A stretch of 64,000 nt of DNA from Methylocella silvestris BL2 (GCF_000021745.1 NC_011666.1:248001-312000); one strand, 5' to 3'. Positions 28,201 through 36,664 are shown, counted from the stretch's first letter. Program-made: numbers and translations. The notes: generated by a model not told the origin, from the sequence alone.

Positions 28201-31096
28201 CAAGGACGCACAGAAGCTTGGCTTCGAGGCGCGCGCGGCCGGCGTCTATCTGGTCGAGCTCGAGGCTTCCGACCGCAGCGGGCGAAGACAGAAGATCGCG
28301 GTCGATTTCTTCGTCGGCGGCGACAGCCCGGCGACTTTTGCGCGCGCCCCGTCGCAGACCGCCGAGGTCGCCGCCGACAAGGAGGCCTATGCCCCCGGCG
28401 AGACGGCGAGCCTCATCATCCAAAGCCCATTCCAGAACGCCCGCGCGCTGGCGATCGTCGAGGATCCTTCCGGCCGCTTCCGCTACGAATGGGTCGCCAT
28501 TGCCAATGGCTTTGGCCGCTTCGAAGTCGCCGTCGCGACGCCCGATCTGCCGAAGCTTGCCGTGCATTTTCTGATCATGCGCGGACGCCTGCCGGACGCC
28601 GGAGCCGACGCCTCGGCGCCGTTCGATCAAGGCAAGCCGGTGACGATCGCCGCGACGAAATGGATCAATGTCACGCCGGTCAAGAATATCGTGACGGTCG
28701 CGCTCGACTATCCGCAAAAGGCGCGGCCGGGCCAGGAGATCGAGGTCGCGCTGAAACTTTCCGACGATCTCGGCAAACCCGTCGCCGGGGAGGCGACCTT
28801 CTGGATGGTGGATCAGGCGGTGCTCTCGCTCGCCAAGGAGCGTCCGCTCGATCCGCTGCCGAATTTCATCGTCGACCGGCCGACGACGATGGCCGCGCGC
28901 GACACGCGCAATATGGCTTTCGGACTGATCCCGCTCGACGAGGCGCCGGGCGGCGACGCCGGCCTCGAGGAATGGGGCTCCGACAACAATGTATCGGTGC
29001 GCAAGAATTTCACGCCCGTGCCGATCTATCTGCCGAAAGTTGTCGTCGGTCCGAGCGGCGTGGTCAAAATCAAAGTCAAGCTGCCGGATTCTTTGACCAT
29101 CTTCAAGCTGCGCGCAAAGGCGATCAGCGGGTCGGAGCGGTTCGGCTTTGCGACGGGCGAAATGCTGATCCGGCAGGATCTCGTCGCGCAGCCGGCGCTG
29201 CCGCGTTTCCTGCGCAATGGCGACGTCTTCTCGGCTGCATTTCTGGGACGCGTCGTCGAGGGGCCGGCAGGCTCCGGCCGCGCCAGCCTGGCGGTCGAGG
29301 GGCTGACGCTGCAAGGGTCCGGCGAACGCAATTTCGCCTTTGAGCCGAACCATCCGGCGCGGCTCGATTTTCCTGTCGTCGTCCCGCCGTCGGGCGACAG
29401 CGCGCGCTTGCGCTTTGCGCTGAAGCGCGACGCCGATTCGGCTCGCGACGCGGTGGAAATCGAGCTGCCCATCAAGCCTGACAGGCCGGTGACGCGCGAG
29501 CGCAAAATGCTCGACGTCGCCGCCGGCGGCGCGCTAACCTTGCCGGCCATCGCGGCGAAGCTGCGTCCCGGCTCGCTCCGGCGCAGCCTCGACGTCGCCT
29601 CCGATCCCGCGATCGTCCGGCTCGTCGCCGGCCTTAACTATCTCGTCGAATATCCCTATGGCTGCACCGAGCAGCGCATCTCGCTCGCCTCGGCGGCGCT
29701 CGCGCTCAAACCCTTCGAACCGGTCCTTGCCGCTTCCGACCTCGGCGACCGGCTGACCAATGACGTGCATAATACCATCGTTGCGATCTCGCAGAGCGTC
29801 GACGCCGACGGCCTCGTCGCCTTCTGGCCGCGGGCGCGCGGAAATGTGTCGCTCACGGCCTGGGCCTATGGCTTTCTCGTCGCGGCGCAACGCGCGGGCG
29901 AGCCGGTCGACAAGGCGCTGAGCGAGCGTCTTGCCGCCGTCTTGAAGCAGTCGCTGCGCTCCGATTATGCGCGGCTTCGCACCGGCGAGGAATTGCGCGA
30001 GCGGGTCGAGGCGCTGACCGCGCTCGCCGATGGCGGCAGGCTTGATCAGGCCTATGCGGCCGAGCTCAGCCGGCGCGCCGCGTCGATGCCGAATGTCTCG
30101 GTCGCGCTGATGACGCAGGTCGCGCTGCAACTGCCCGGCGATGGCAAGCAGGTCGCGGGCGCTCTCATTGAAGACATGTGGACCCGCGTAAAATTCCTAA
30201 ACCGCAACGGCAAGGAGGTCTATGCGGGGCAGGCGGCTGATGACGGCGATCCTGAAATTTTGCCGTCCGAAGCGCGCAGCCTCGCCGAGATGACCCGCGC
30301 GGCGGCGCTCGTCGCGCCGCAGGATCCGCGCTCAAATGTGCTGCGCGACGGCTTGCTGCGCCTTGGCGCCGGCGACGGCTGGGGAGACACCAACGCCAAT
30401 GCCGCCGCGGTTCGCGCGCTTGCCTCGATCTGGCGGAAGACTTCCGCGCAAACGGATGTCAGCGTGACGCAGGACGGCAAGACGGAGACGGCTAGCCTCA
30501 GCGCCGGCGTCCCGGTCGCCCGCCTTGGCGTCAATGGCGCCGCCGAGGCGCGCATCGCCAATGCGGGCAGCGCCCCGATCGTCGCGCTCTCAAATGTCTC
30601 CTATCTGCTGGCGGAGCCCGGCGATCAGGCGCAGGCCAGCGCGCAAGGGTTTGTCGTCTCGCGCAAGACCTACAAAATTGCGGAGGGCGCGCCGCCGCTC
30701 CTGGTGGAGCCCGGCGCCGATGGCGCGATTCATATCCGAAGCGGCGATGTGATCGAAGAGGCGATCGAGCTTGTCAGCCCGCAGGATCGCACGCATGTCG
30801 CGATCACTATCCCGCTGGCGGCCGGCTTCGACCCGCTCAATCCCAATCTCGCGACGGCTCCGCGCGATGCGACGCCCAGTTTCGATCCGACGCTGGCGCC
30901 GACCTGGACCGCCTTTCATGACGATCAGGTTTTTTACGCCTATGATTTTCTGCCGAAAGGAAACTATCGCTTCGCCTTCCGCGCCAAGGCGATGATCGAA
31001 GGTAGCTTTACGCAGCCGCCCGGCGAGACTGAGACGATGTATCAGGCAGGGGTCCATGGCTCGAGCGCCGGACGGCGAATCATCATCGCCAAATAG
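25289..31096 (+). CDS. Bacterial alpha-2-macroglobulin with thioester (YfhM-like)
   Basis: A large periplasmic protease-trapping protein. The reactive thioester motif is intact: YPYGCTEQ, with Cys1459 counted from ATG 25289. Upstream lie the MG-type beta domains (LCHLFTERPIYRPEEPVEIKG marks the MG2/3 boundary, KLPDSLTIFKLRAKA the region before the thioester domain); the thioester domain and C-terminal MG10-like part follow. ATG 25289 has AAGGA and starts the signal peptide MKHLALACAFLLAAA; ATG 25262 overlaps the previous stop. Cleavage after PARA is likely, although the cysteine in LLAAAC leaves a lipoprotein form open. An acidic insert sits at 27424-27535. As in enterobacteria, it is followed by pbpC, consistent with defence of a cell wall under repair. 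Confidence 0.93.
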   Translation: MKHLALACAFLLAAACLSFAPHPARAESAPQFDILERADGARIVPERFLRSWDPVTLFFKSDAGPQGGGPEDAPAQFVKMTPDIPGAWQWLGPRALQFRPSAAWRPLEPVIFEADGASTRLIPLLPEPASTNPAAESEPIAELDHIVLTFAGPVDLAALTRLTSIELRPAPGLAGGDGQFLAAQDFTILPLEGAKKDAGRSYLVRLKNAVPDGRVAILRLKLSNEPGLDEPSFELRLQSAAPFTVTGASCGEGLERANLDGLLHCAPSNGDDEPRARSLSIGFSAAPEPLDIAKARDALRISPPVESLKVEPDGAHLKISGQFLADTIYELTVAPGTLADDRKRQLAGAPFLQRFAFAPARASLAFDVRQGIVERFGPQLIPMRGAGFDKVDLRIYAINPLSRDFWPFPTEGVDTDDSKEPPLPGNAPERWSKDEDADADAIAQRIRALGSPAVSELAALPIRRQGAGAKFGLDLKPFFERIKGAGEAGAYLVGMRPIGADKRSFMRVQVTDLTLSTVEETGRVRFVVTSLSTAKPVEGAEIKLEGLHEDKYVALVSGRTDAEGAFTWDVGEPAEATIKRIIVAKGLDVLALDPAHGPAEYASENWTKPEEAWLAWTVDPQIDRVEPPRTLCHLFTERPIYRPEEPVEIKGYVRRYLGGALSYAKGGGTLLVNGPGGQEWRLPAAIDETGNVYRKFDAATPATGDYSVAFEPDPEVKDDAADEGAEPQDEGAEPEDHNAAQAENEGPVSCGQTPFKKEAYRLPTFEVLLNAPQTATLDGVFSVELLARYFAGGLVADRPIKWRASQFPYAWTPPGREGWFFSTDARFSGDGKFKSTPVLEREGTTDGAGAAKIAFDPSIEPTAQPRRYQIEATVAGDDQSEVRNVVSVAALPPFVLGVKTPRYQKQPGPIDAEILAVDAKGAPIEGVAMTARLVRRNWSSTLQASDFSQGAAKYVTEIVDETVSEKLIASGKDAQKLGFEARAAGVYLVELEASDRSGRRQKIAVDFFVGGDSPATFARAPSQTAEVAADKEAYAPGETASLIIQSPFQNARALAIVEDPSGRFRYEWVAIANGFGRFEVAVATPDLPKLAVHFLIMRGRLPDAGADASAPFDQGKPVTIAATKWINVTPVKNIVTVALDYPQKARPGQEIEVALKLSDDLGKPVAGEATFWMVDQAVLSLAKERPLDPLPNFIVDRPTTMAARDTRNMAFGLIPLDEAPGGDAGLEEWGSDNNVSVRKNFTPVPIYLPKVVVGPSGVVKIKVKLPDSLTIFKLRAKAISGSERFGFATGEMLIRQDLVAQPALPRFLRNGDVFSAAFLGRVVEGPAGSGRASLAVEGLTLQGSGERNFAFEPNHPARLDFPVVVPPSGDSARLRFALKRDADSARDAVEIELPIKPDRPVTRERKMLDVAAGGALTLPAIAAKLRPGSLRRSLDVASDPAIVRLVAGLNYLVEYPYGCTEQRISLASAALALKPFEPVLAASDLGDRLTNDVHNTIVAISQSVDADGLVAFWPRARGNVSLTAWAYGFLVAAQRAGEPVDKALSERLAAVLKQSLRSDYARLRTGEELRERVEALTALADGGRLDQAYAAELSRRAASMPNVSVALMTQVALQLPGDGKQVAGALIEDMWTRVKFLNRNGKEVYAGQAADDGDPEILPSEARSLAEMTRAAALVAPQDPRSNVLRDGLLRLGAGDGWGDTNANAAAVRALASIWRKTSAQTDVSVTQDGKTETASLSAGVPVARLGVNGAAEARIANAGSAPIVALSNVSYLLAEPGDQAQASAQGFVVSRKTYKIAEGAPPLLVEPGADGAIHIRSGDVIEEAIELVSPQDRTHVAITIPLAAGFDPLNPNLATAPRDATPSFDPTLAPTWTAFHDDQVFYAYDFLPKGNYRFAFRAKAMIEGSFTQPPGETETMYQAGVHGSSAGRRIIIAK
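27424..27535 (+). repeat. Acidic repeat insert in alpha-2-macroglobulin
   Basis: The segment codes a run of Asp/Glu with a direct repeat of DEGAEP (DEGAEPQ, then DEGAEPED) between two beta domains. It looks like a flexible acidic loop added to the family core. Confidence 0.55.
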
Positions 31097-33488
31097 CGCG
31101 CGCGCGCCAGACTGGCGGCGATCGGCCCTGCTTGCCTGTGGCGTCGCGCTGGCGGCGCTCGGCGTGCAATTTTCGATCGTCGTCGATCAGCGCGCGCAGC
31201 TGATCTCGCCCGCGCCGACGCCGATGCTCTACGATCGGCATGGCGTTTTTTTCGCCCAGATCGGCGCGCCCCGAATAGATCGCAATCAATCCAAAATCAT
31301 GAGACGCGATCGATTCGAGTGTCCGAAGCAGGATACGGGCGAAAAACCGGTATCCGCTTTTCCTCATCCCGCTCCATGCGGCAAAGCCGGCGCGCCTCTC
31401 CTCGACTACGGCTATTGGCCGATGAAAAATCTCCCGGACCGAATCGTCCGCGCGACGCTGGCTCTGGAAGACCGTCGTTTTTACGCCCATCCCGGCGTCG
31501 ATCCGATTGCGGTCGCGGGCGCGGCGTGGCGTCGCTTTCGTTCGGGCGCCCGAGCGGGAGCCTCGACGCTCGCCATGCAGATCGCGCGCATGCAGCATCC
31601 GGCGCCACGGAGCCTCAAGGCCAAGATCGAGGAGGCTGCCACCGCCGTCGTCCTGACGCAGCGTTACGGCCGTGAGGCGCTGCTCGCGCATTATTTGCGC
31701 CTCGCGCCCTATGGCAATGGCAGCCATGGCATCGCTCACGCGGCGCGCTTTTATTTTGACAAGCCAGCAGAGGATCTGAGTTTTGCCGAAATCGCGTTGC
31801 TTTCCGCTCTGCCGCAATCGCCGACGCGGCTCAATCCGTTGCGGCCGTGGGGCCTGTTTCAGGCCAAGCGGCGCGGCGCCCGCGCTTTGGCCGAACTGGC
31901 GCGCCAGAAAGTCATCGATGGCGTCGAACTCAGCCTTGCGCAAAGCCAGCTGAAGGCGCTCTCGCCGCAACCGCCGCTGCGCCGCCCCGAGGCGCTGCAT
32001 CTGGTGCTGCGCTATGAAAATCTCATGCGACGCCAGCCCCTGCGCGAAGGCGGCGATCCTCGCGTCAAAACGAGCATCGACCTCGACGCGCAGCGGCGAT
32101 TGACGGCGCTGGCGCGGCGTTCTCTCAACGTCTGGCGCGGCGCCGGCGCGGGGCAGGTGGCGGCCATGGTCGTCGAGCGAGGGAGCGGCGCGGTCGTCGC
32201 CGCGCTGGGCTCCAATGACTACGATGACAAGCGAGCCGGCGCGGTGGATTTCACCCGCGCGCCGCGTTCGCCCGGCAGCGCGCTAAAGCCCTTCATCTAT
32301 GCGCTGGCGCTTGATCGCGGCGTGGCGCGGCCGGGCGGCGTCCTCGCGGATCTGGCGGAGGGAGCCTCGGGCGTCAGCAATGCCGACGGACATTTTCTCG
32401 GGCCGATGCTGCCGCGTCAGGCGCTCGCCAATTCCCGCAACGTGCCGGCGATCAATCTTCTGCGCGGCGTCGGCCTCGACGAGGCGCTGCATTTCCTGCG
32501 CAAGCTTGGCCTCACCGAGATCTCGGCGCCGGCCGATAGTTTCGGCGTCGCCATGGCGCTCGGCGCGCTGCCGACCACGCTGGAGCGGTTGGTGCGGGCC
32601 TATGGCGCGCTCGCCGACGACGGGATGCTCGGCGAGCTCGTCTGGTTCAAGGATGGCGTGCGGCCGTCCTCCGTCCGAGTAATGTCCGCTGACGCGGCGC
32701 GGCTTGTGACGTCGTTTCTGTCGGATCCGATGGCGCGGTTGCCGAGCTTCCCGCGCTACGGCCCGCTCGAATATCCCTTTCCGGCGGCGGTCAAGACCGG
32801 CACCTCGCAGGGCTACCGCGACGCAGTGACCCTTGCCTTCACCCGCGACTACATCGTCGGCGTCTGGCTGGGGCGCCCTGACGCCGGCACAATGACGCGG
32901 CTCACCGGCTCCAATTCAGCCGCGCGGCTCGCGCGGGCGATCCTGATCGACCTGCACAAGACCACGCCCGGCGATCTCGAGAATCTCAGCTTTCCGCCGC
33001 CGCAGGGCCGCGTCCCCGTCGAGCTTTGCCTGTTCGGCGCCATGCGCGCCTCCTCGGCGAAGGGGTGCGGCCAAACCTTGACCGAATGGCTGCGGCCGGC
33101 CGAAATTCCGGCGCCAGAGGCCGAGACGCCAATCCCGGCGCGGCAAAGAGCCTGGGCGATCGCGGAAGGGTATCGCGTGACCAGTGATGAACGCGCGCCG
33201 GCGGAAACGATGCAGGACAACATCCGCCTGTCGATCGTCTCGCCGGAAAACGACATCCGCGTCTGGCGCAATCCCGACGCGCCCGCTAGTCTCTCGCGGA
33301 TTTCCCTGAAAGCGCTGGTCGAGCCGAAGACGCCGCAAGTGGTGTGGTATGTCGATGGCGCGCCCTTCGCCCTCGCCGACCCCGACGCGCCGCTCAACTG
33401 GCCGTTGCAGAAGGGCGCGCATCAATTTCAACTGCGCTTGCCGTTGCGGCCGGGCGCCTCGAAAATCGTGCGCATCACAGTTGAATGA
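31056..33488 (+). CDS. pbpC: Penicillin-binding protein 1C
   Basis: Bifunctional class A penicillin-binding protein, 810 residues, anchored by one N-terminal helix (LLACGVALAALGVQF). The GT51 glycosyltransferase motifs are ALEDRRFYAHPGVD, GASTLAMQIARM and RYGREALLAHYL. The transpeptidase motifs are SALK with Ser408, SRN in NSRNVPA and KTGTSQGYRD. The C-terminal 90 residues match the BiPBP_C domain. It overlaps the alpha-2-macroglobulin gene by 41 bases, with AGGGG before ATG 31056, so it is translationally coupled. Between FFAQIGAP and DYGYWPM, where other PBP1C proteins have a short loop, about 35 residues are encoded by an inserted palindromic repeat (31280-31378). Whether the enzyme tolerates this is not known, but every catalytic motif is intact. 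Confidence 0.94.
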   Translation: MARAPDGESSSPNSARAPDWRRSALLACGVALAALGVQFSIVVDQRAQLISPAPTPMLYDRHGVFFAQIGAPRIDRNQSKIMRRDRFECPKQDTGEKPVSAFPHPAPCGKAGAPLLDYGYWPMKNLPDRIVRATLALEDRRFYAHPGVDPIAVAGAAWRRFRSGARAGASTLAMQIARMQHPAPRSLKAKIEEAATAVVLTQRYGREALLAHYLRLAPYGNGSHGIAHAARFYFDKPAEDLSFAEIALLSALPQSPTRLNPLRPWGLFQAKRRGARALAELARQKVIDGVELSLAQSQLKALSPQPPLRRPEALHLVLRYENLMRRQPLREGGDPRVKTSIDLDAQRRLTALARRSLNVWRGAGAGQVAAMVVERGSGAVVAALGSNDYDDKRAGAVDFTRAPRSPGSALKPFIYALALDRGVARPGGVLADLAEGASGVSNADGHFLGPMLPRQALANSRNVPAINLLRGVGLDEALHFLRKLGLTEISAPADSFGVAMALGALPTTLERLVRAYGALADDGMLGELVWFKDGVRPSSVRVMSADAARLVTSFLSDPMARLPSFPRYGPLEYPFPAAVKTGTSQGYRDAVTLAFTRDYIVGVWLGRPDAGTMTRLTGSNSAARLARAILIDLHKTTPGDLENLSFPPPQGRVPVELCLFGAMRASSAKGCGQTLTEWLRPAEIPAPEAETPIPARQRAWAIAEGYRVTSDERAPAETMQDNIRLSIVSPENDIRVWRNPDAPASLSRISLKALVEPKTPQVVWYVDGAPFALADPDAPLNWPLQKGAHQFQLRLPLRPGASKIVRITVE
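31280..31378 (-). repeat. Palindromic repeat element inserted in frame within pbpC
   Basis: Two parts are visible. The first, 31284-31318, matches the intergenic core at 19536-19570 on the opposite strand. The second contains a hairpin, GGATACGGG-cgaaaaa-CCGGTATCC, at about 31331-31355. The organisation resembles the short palindromic extragenic repeats common in this bacterial order. Here it is read through without a stop. Boundaries are approximate. Confidence 0.65.
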
Positions 33489-33506
33489 ACAGGGCGGGGG
33501 GAAGGC

Positions 33507-34943
33507 ATGAGTTTTGAGGCGGGCGCAAAGCCGCGCGCAGAAGGGGAAAATCTGCTCGCCCGCATCGCCCTGCGCTTTGCGGCCTGGTCGGAACATTGGT
33601 TCCCTGACGCCTTTATCTTTGCCGCGGCGGCCGTGGTCGTCGTGGCCGTGGCGGCGCTCGTCAATGGCGCGTCGGCCGCGGTTGTGACCAAAAGCTTCGG
33701 CGACGGCTTCTGGAGCCTCATTCCCTTCACCATGCAGCAGGTCATGGTGGTGATCAGTGGTTACGTCATCGCGAGCTCGCCGCCGGTCGCGCGCCTCATC
33801 GACCGCATCGCCGCTCTGCCGCGCAGCGGACGCGGCGCGGTCGCCTTCATCGCGATCGTCACCATGGCGCTTTCGCTGATCAACTGGGCGCTGAGCCTCG
33901 TCTTCGGCGGACTGCTCGCGCGCGCCATCGCCGAGCGCGAAGACCTGAAGATGGATTATCGCGCGGCGGGCGCCGCCGCCTATATGGGGCTCGGCTGCAC
34001 CTGGGCTCTTGGCGTGAGCTCCTCGGCCGCACAGCTGCAGGCGAACGCCGGCGCGATGCCGAAGGCCCTCATTGAGATTACTGGCGTCATCCCATTCACG
34101 CAGACGATCTTCCTTTGGCAATCGATGGCGATGCTGGCCGTCCTGACGGTCGTCTCGACGCTGATCGCCTACTGGTCCGCGCCTTCGCCCTCGCGGGCGG
34201 TGACGGCGTCGATGATGGGAATCGACGCCGCGACAAGGACCCCGCCCTTGCGTCCGCGCGAGCGTCCCGGCGAATATTTGGAATATAGCCCGGCGATCAC
34301 GCTGTTGCTCGCCGCGCTCGCCGGCGGCTGGCTCATTCAGGAATTCGCTGCGAAGAACTGGATCCTGGCGATCTCCAATCTCAACACCTATAATTTCGGC
34401 CTGTTGATGCTGGGTCTCTTGCTGCATTGGCGCCCGCGCAGCTTCCTCAACGCCACGGCGAAAGCGGTTCCCGCGACCGTCGGCATATTGATCCAGTTTC
34501 CGCTCTATGGCGGCGTCACCGCGATCATGACGGCGATGACGCCGGAGGGACATTCGCTCGCTCTCCGGCTCGCCGAGTTCTTTTCCAGCATCAATACGCG
34601 TGAAAGCTTTCCCGTCGTGATGGGCCTCTATTCCGCGGCGCTCGGCTTCTTCATTCCCTCCGGCGGCGGCAAATGGGTGCTTGAGGCGCCCTATGTCATG
34701 CAGGCCGCCAACGAACTCAAAGTGCATCTCGGCTGGGCGGTGCAGGTCTATAATGCGGCGGAAGCCTTGCCGAATTTGATCAATCCGTTCTTCATGCTGC
34801 CCTTGCTCGGCGTGCTTGGCGTCAAGGCGCGCGACATTGTCGGCTTCACGGCGCTGCAGCTCGCTTTTCATTTGCCGATCGTGCTGTTCTTGCTTTGGGC
34901 GCTCGGCCTCACCCTCGTTTATACGCCGCCCGTGATCCCTTGA
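33507..34943 (+). CDS. Short-chain fatty acid transporter (AtoE family)
   Basis: Inner-membrane transporter of 478 residues, from the family that includes E. coli AtoE (uptake of butyrate and acetoacetate). About 11-12 hydrophobic helices are seen; family signatures include WFPDAFIFA near the start, FWSLIPFTMQQVMVV, YMGLGCTWALGVSSSAAQ, FFIPSGGGKWVLEAP and QVYNAAEALPNLINPFFMLP. ATG 33507 has a strong purine-rich site (GGGGGGAAGG). It lies 18 bases after pbpC, so it may be transcribed with that operon, but functional linkage is unclear. No atoDAB genes are nearby. Confidence 0.9.
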   Translation: MSFEAGAKPRAEGENLLARIALRFAAWSEHWFPDAFIFAAAAVVVVAVAALVNGASAAVVTKSFGDGFWSLIPFTMQQVMVVISGYVIASSPPVARLIDRIAALPRSGRGAVAFIAIVTMALSLINWALSLVFGGLLARAIAEREDLKMDYRAAGAAAYMGLGCTWALGVSSSAAQLQANAGAMPKALIEITGVIPFTQTIFLWQSMAMLAVLTVVSTLIAYWSAPSPSRAVTASMMGIDAATRTPPLRPRERPGEYLEYSPAITLLLAALAGGWLIQEFAAKNWILAISNLNTYNFGLLMLGLLLHWRPRSFLNATAKAVPATVGILIQFPLYGGVTAIMTAMTPEGHSLALRLAEFFSSINTRESFPVVMGLYSAALGFFIPSGGGKWVLEAPYVMQAANELKVHLGWAVQVYNAAEALPNLINPFFMLPLLGVLGVKARDIVGFTALQLAFHLPIVLFLLWALGLTLVYTPPVIP

Positions 34944-35022
34944 AGGCGCTTTGACTGAGGGCGCCGCGCGCGATAATCGAAGGAAGTCGCCGAAAGAGCG
35001 GCTTGTCTGGGAGGAGCGCGGC

Positions 35023-35970
35023 TTGAAACTCAGCGTGTTGACGCGCCGGAAGCTGCTTGCCGGCAGCTTTTGCCTCTGCTGTCTGCCCGCAACGGCGCGG
35101 CGCGCCTTCGCAGCCGTCGCGCCCTTCGCGACGGAGGAGGTCGCCGAGGGCGTTCACATCCGCCGCGGCGTCGATCAGGACGCGACCGCCGCCAATGAGG
35201 ACGCGATCGCCAATATAGGCTTCATCATCGGCCGCGATGGCGTGCTCGTCGTCGATCCGGGCGGGAGCCTCATCGACGGGCAAAGCCTGAGGGCGACCAT
35301 TCGCGAGAAGACGAAGCTCCCGATCAAATATGTCGTGATGAGTCATATTCATCCCGACCATATTTTTGGCGCGGCCGCCTTCCTGGAGGACCAGCCTGTT
35401 TTCGTCGGCCATCATGCGCTGGGCGAGGCGATGCGCCAGCGCGGCGACTATTATCGCGGCGTGCTGGCCGATATCGTCGGCGAGGATCGGTCCGGAACAA
35501 TCGTTCAGCCGACGCTCGAGGTGCAGGATGCGGCGGAGTTCGATCTCGGCGACCGGATTATCGCCGCTCATGCGCATGGGGTCGCGCACACCACGTCCGA
35601 TCTCAGCCTGATCGACCGCAAGACGGGGCTGTTGCTCACGGCGGACCTCGTCTTCGTCCAGCGCATGCCCTCTCTCGACGGCTCGCTGCCGGGCTGGCTG
35701 AAAGAACTGCAGGGCCTGAAGCAAATCGGCGCCCCCCGAGCGGTTCCGGGTCATGGGCCGGTCGCCATTGCATGGCCGGCGGGCGCGGCGGATATCGAAC
35801 GCTATTTGACCACCTTGCAGCGCGGCGTCGAGAAGGCCATCGAGGCGGGCGTCGAGATCGAAAAAGCGTCCGCCAGCGTAGCGCAGGACGAAAGGGGTCG
35901 TTGGACCTTGTTCGACGACTACAACGGCCGTAACGTCATCGCCGCCTATAAGGAGCTTGAATGGCGCTGA
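35023..35970 (+). CDS. Tat-exported MBL-fold quinoprotein relay system zinc metallohydrolase
   Basis: Metallo-beta-lactamase-fold protein of about 315 residues. The zinc motif is SHIHPDH, with further metal ligands expected at AHAHGVAHT, LLTADLVF and VPGHGP. The pattern ANIGFIIGRDGVLVVDPGGS and LADIVGEDRSGTIVQP fits the SoxH-related 'quinoprotein relay system zinc metallohydrolase 2' family, which occurs with PQQ-dependent dehydrogenases in methylotrophs and relatives. TTG 35023 has a strong GGGAGGAG site and begins a twin-arginine signal (TRRKLLAGSFCLCCL); the frame extends to TTG 34951 without a site. No PQQ genes are in view, so a link to quinoprotein biogenesis is family inference. Confidence 0.82.
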   Translation: MKLSVLTRRKLLAGSFCLCCLPATARRAFAAVAPFATEEVAEGVHIRRGVDQDATAANEDAIANIGFIIGRDGVLVVDPGGSLIDGQSLRATIREKTKLPIKYVVMSHIHPDHIFGAAAFLEDQPVFVGHHALGEAMRQRGDYYRGVLADIVGEDRSGTIVQPTLEVQDAAEFDLGDRIIAAHAHGVAHTTSDLSLIDRKTGLLLTADLVFVQRMPSLDGSLPGWLKELQGLKQIGAPRAVPGHGPVAIAWPAGAADIERYLTTLQRGVEKAIEAGVEIEKASASVAQDERGRWTLFDDYNGRNVIAAYKELEWR

Positions 35971-36086
35971 ATTCGAGGCCGTGCTCCAGCGTCCGCCGGA
36001 ACCAAACGCCCCAGCCGCCAGTTTGAAGCGTAGCGGCGTTTTTGCGCCAGTCGGCGTCGCCAGCGCCTACAACGCGGAGTTTCGAT

Positions 36087-36260
36087 ATGGGCAATCTTAT
36101 GTATTACGCCGTCGTATTCCTGGTCGTTGCCATTATTGCGGCGGTGTTTGGTTTCGGCGGCGTCGCGGGCACGGCCGTCGAGGCGGCGAAAATCCTGTTC
36201 TGGGTCGCGATCGTCCTCTTCGTCATTTCCCTCATCGCCAGCATGATCCGGCGCGTGTAG
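36087..36260 (+). CDS. DUF1328 small inner-membrane protein (YtjA-like)
   Basis: A 57-residue protein, almost wholly two hydrophobic helices separated by the signature [16 protein letters not shown] of the DUF1328/YtjA family. ATG 36087 has GGAG seven bases upstream; the frame opens earlier at 36042 but lacks support there. Function is unknown; members are often stress-associated. It stands alone with about 130-base gaps on each side. Confidence 0.88.
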   Translation: MGNLMYYAVVFLVVAIIAAVFGFGGVAGTAVEAAKILFWVAIVLFVISLIASMIRRV

Positions 36261-36388
36261 GCGAGCGACTTTTCGTGGGCAAAGGCGGATCCTGTGGCGT
36301 CCGCCTGCGCCTGGTTTGCTCTGACGAGGGTTGCGGCGTAGACTGGGCTACGGTGATGCGGCATTCAGACAGCAATCAAGAAACCAAA

Positions 36389-36664
36389 ATGCGCCAACGC
36401 TACCCGCTCAACATTTGTGTCGCCGCCGCCCTCGTCGCCATAGGGATATCAACCGCGGCCTATGCGGCGGGCGCCGAACGCGGAAATACGAGTTCTGGAA
36501 ATACGGCGACAAATACGTCCACCAACACCTCGACCCAAACCTCGACGCAAACAACGACCTATAGCGGTCAAAGCCGCTGGGCGGACGAGGTCTATGCGGG
36601 ACGGGTGCAAGGACCCGAAGCGCGAGCCTGGCTTCGTATTCATCCTAGACCCCAACAACAATGA
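36389..36664 (+). CDS. Small secreted Thr/Asn/Ser/Gln-rich protein
   Basis: A 91-residue protein that I do not recognise. It has a good signal peptide (LNICVAAALVAIGISTAAYA, then AGAE). The mature part begins with a low-complexity run of alternating Thr with Asn, Ser and Gln (ASN/STN/QTST-type, residues about 30-53), then a short folded-looking tail (RWADEVYAGRVQGPEARAWL). ATG 36389 has only a weak AAGAAA; an in-frame ATG at 36356 is the alternative. The Thr-rich part could be a surface or adhesive spacer. It is the first gene of the lower-GC accessory stretch. Confidence 0.6.
   Translation: MRQRYPLNICVAAALVAIGISTAAYAAGAERGNTSSGNTATNTSTNTSTQTSTQTTTYSGQSRWADEVYAGRVQGPEARAWLRIHPRPQQQ

Noticed and set aside
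26246-29353. A 1035-codon open frame opposite the alpha-2-macroglobulin gene
   Set aside because: Antisense shadow of a conserved gene; composition is arginine/aspartate-rich and nothing is recognisable.
32916-34871. A 651-codon open frame opposite pbpC and the fatty-acid transporter
   Set aside because: It spans two real genes on the + strand and has a shadow-like His/Arg/Asp composition.
36356-36388. Upstream start for the Thr-rich secreted protein
   Set aside because: It would add polar residues before the signal peptide and has no ribosome site, so the later ATG at 36389 was used.
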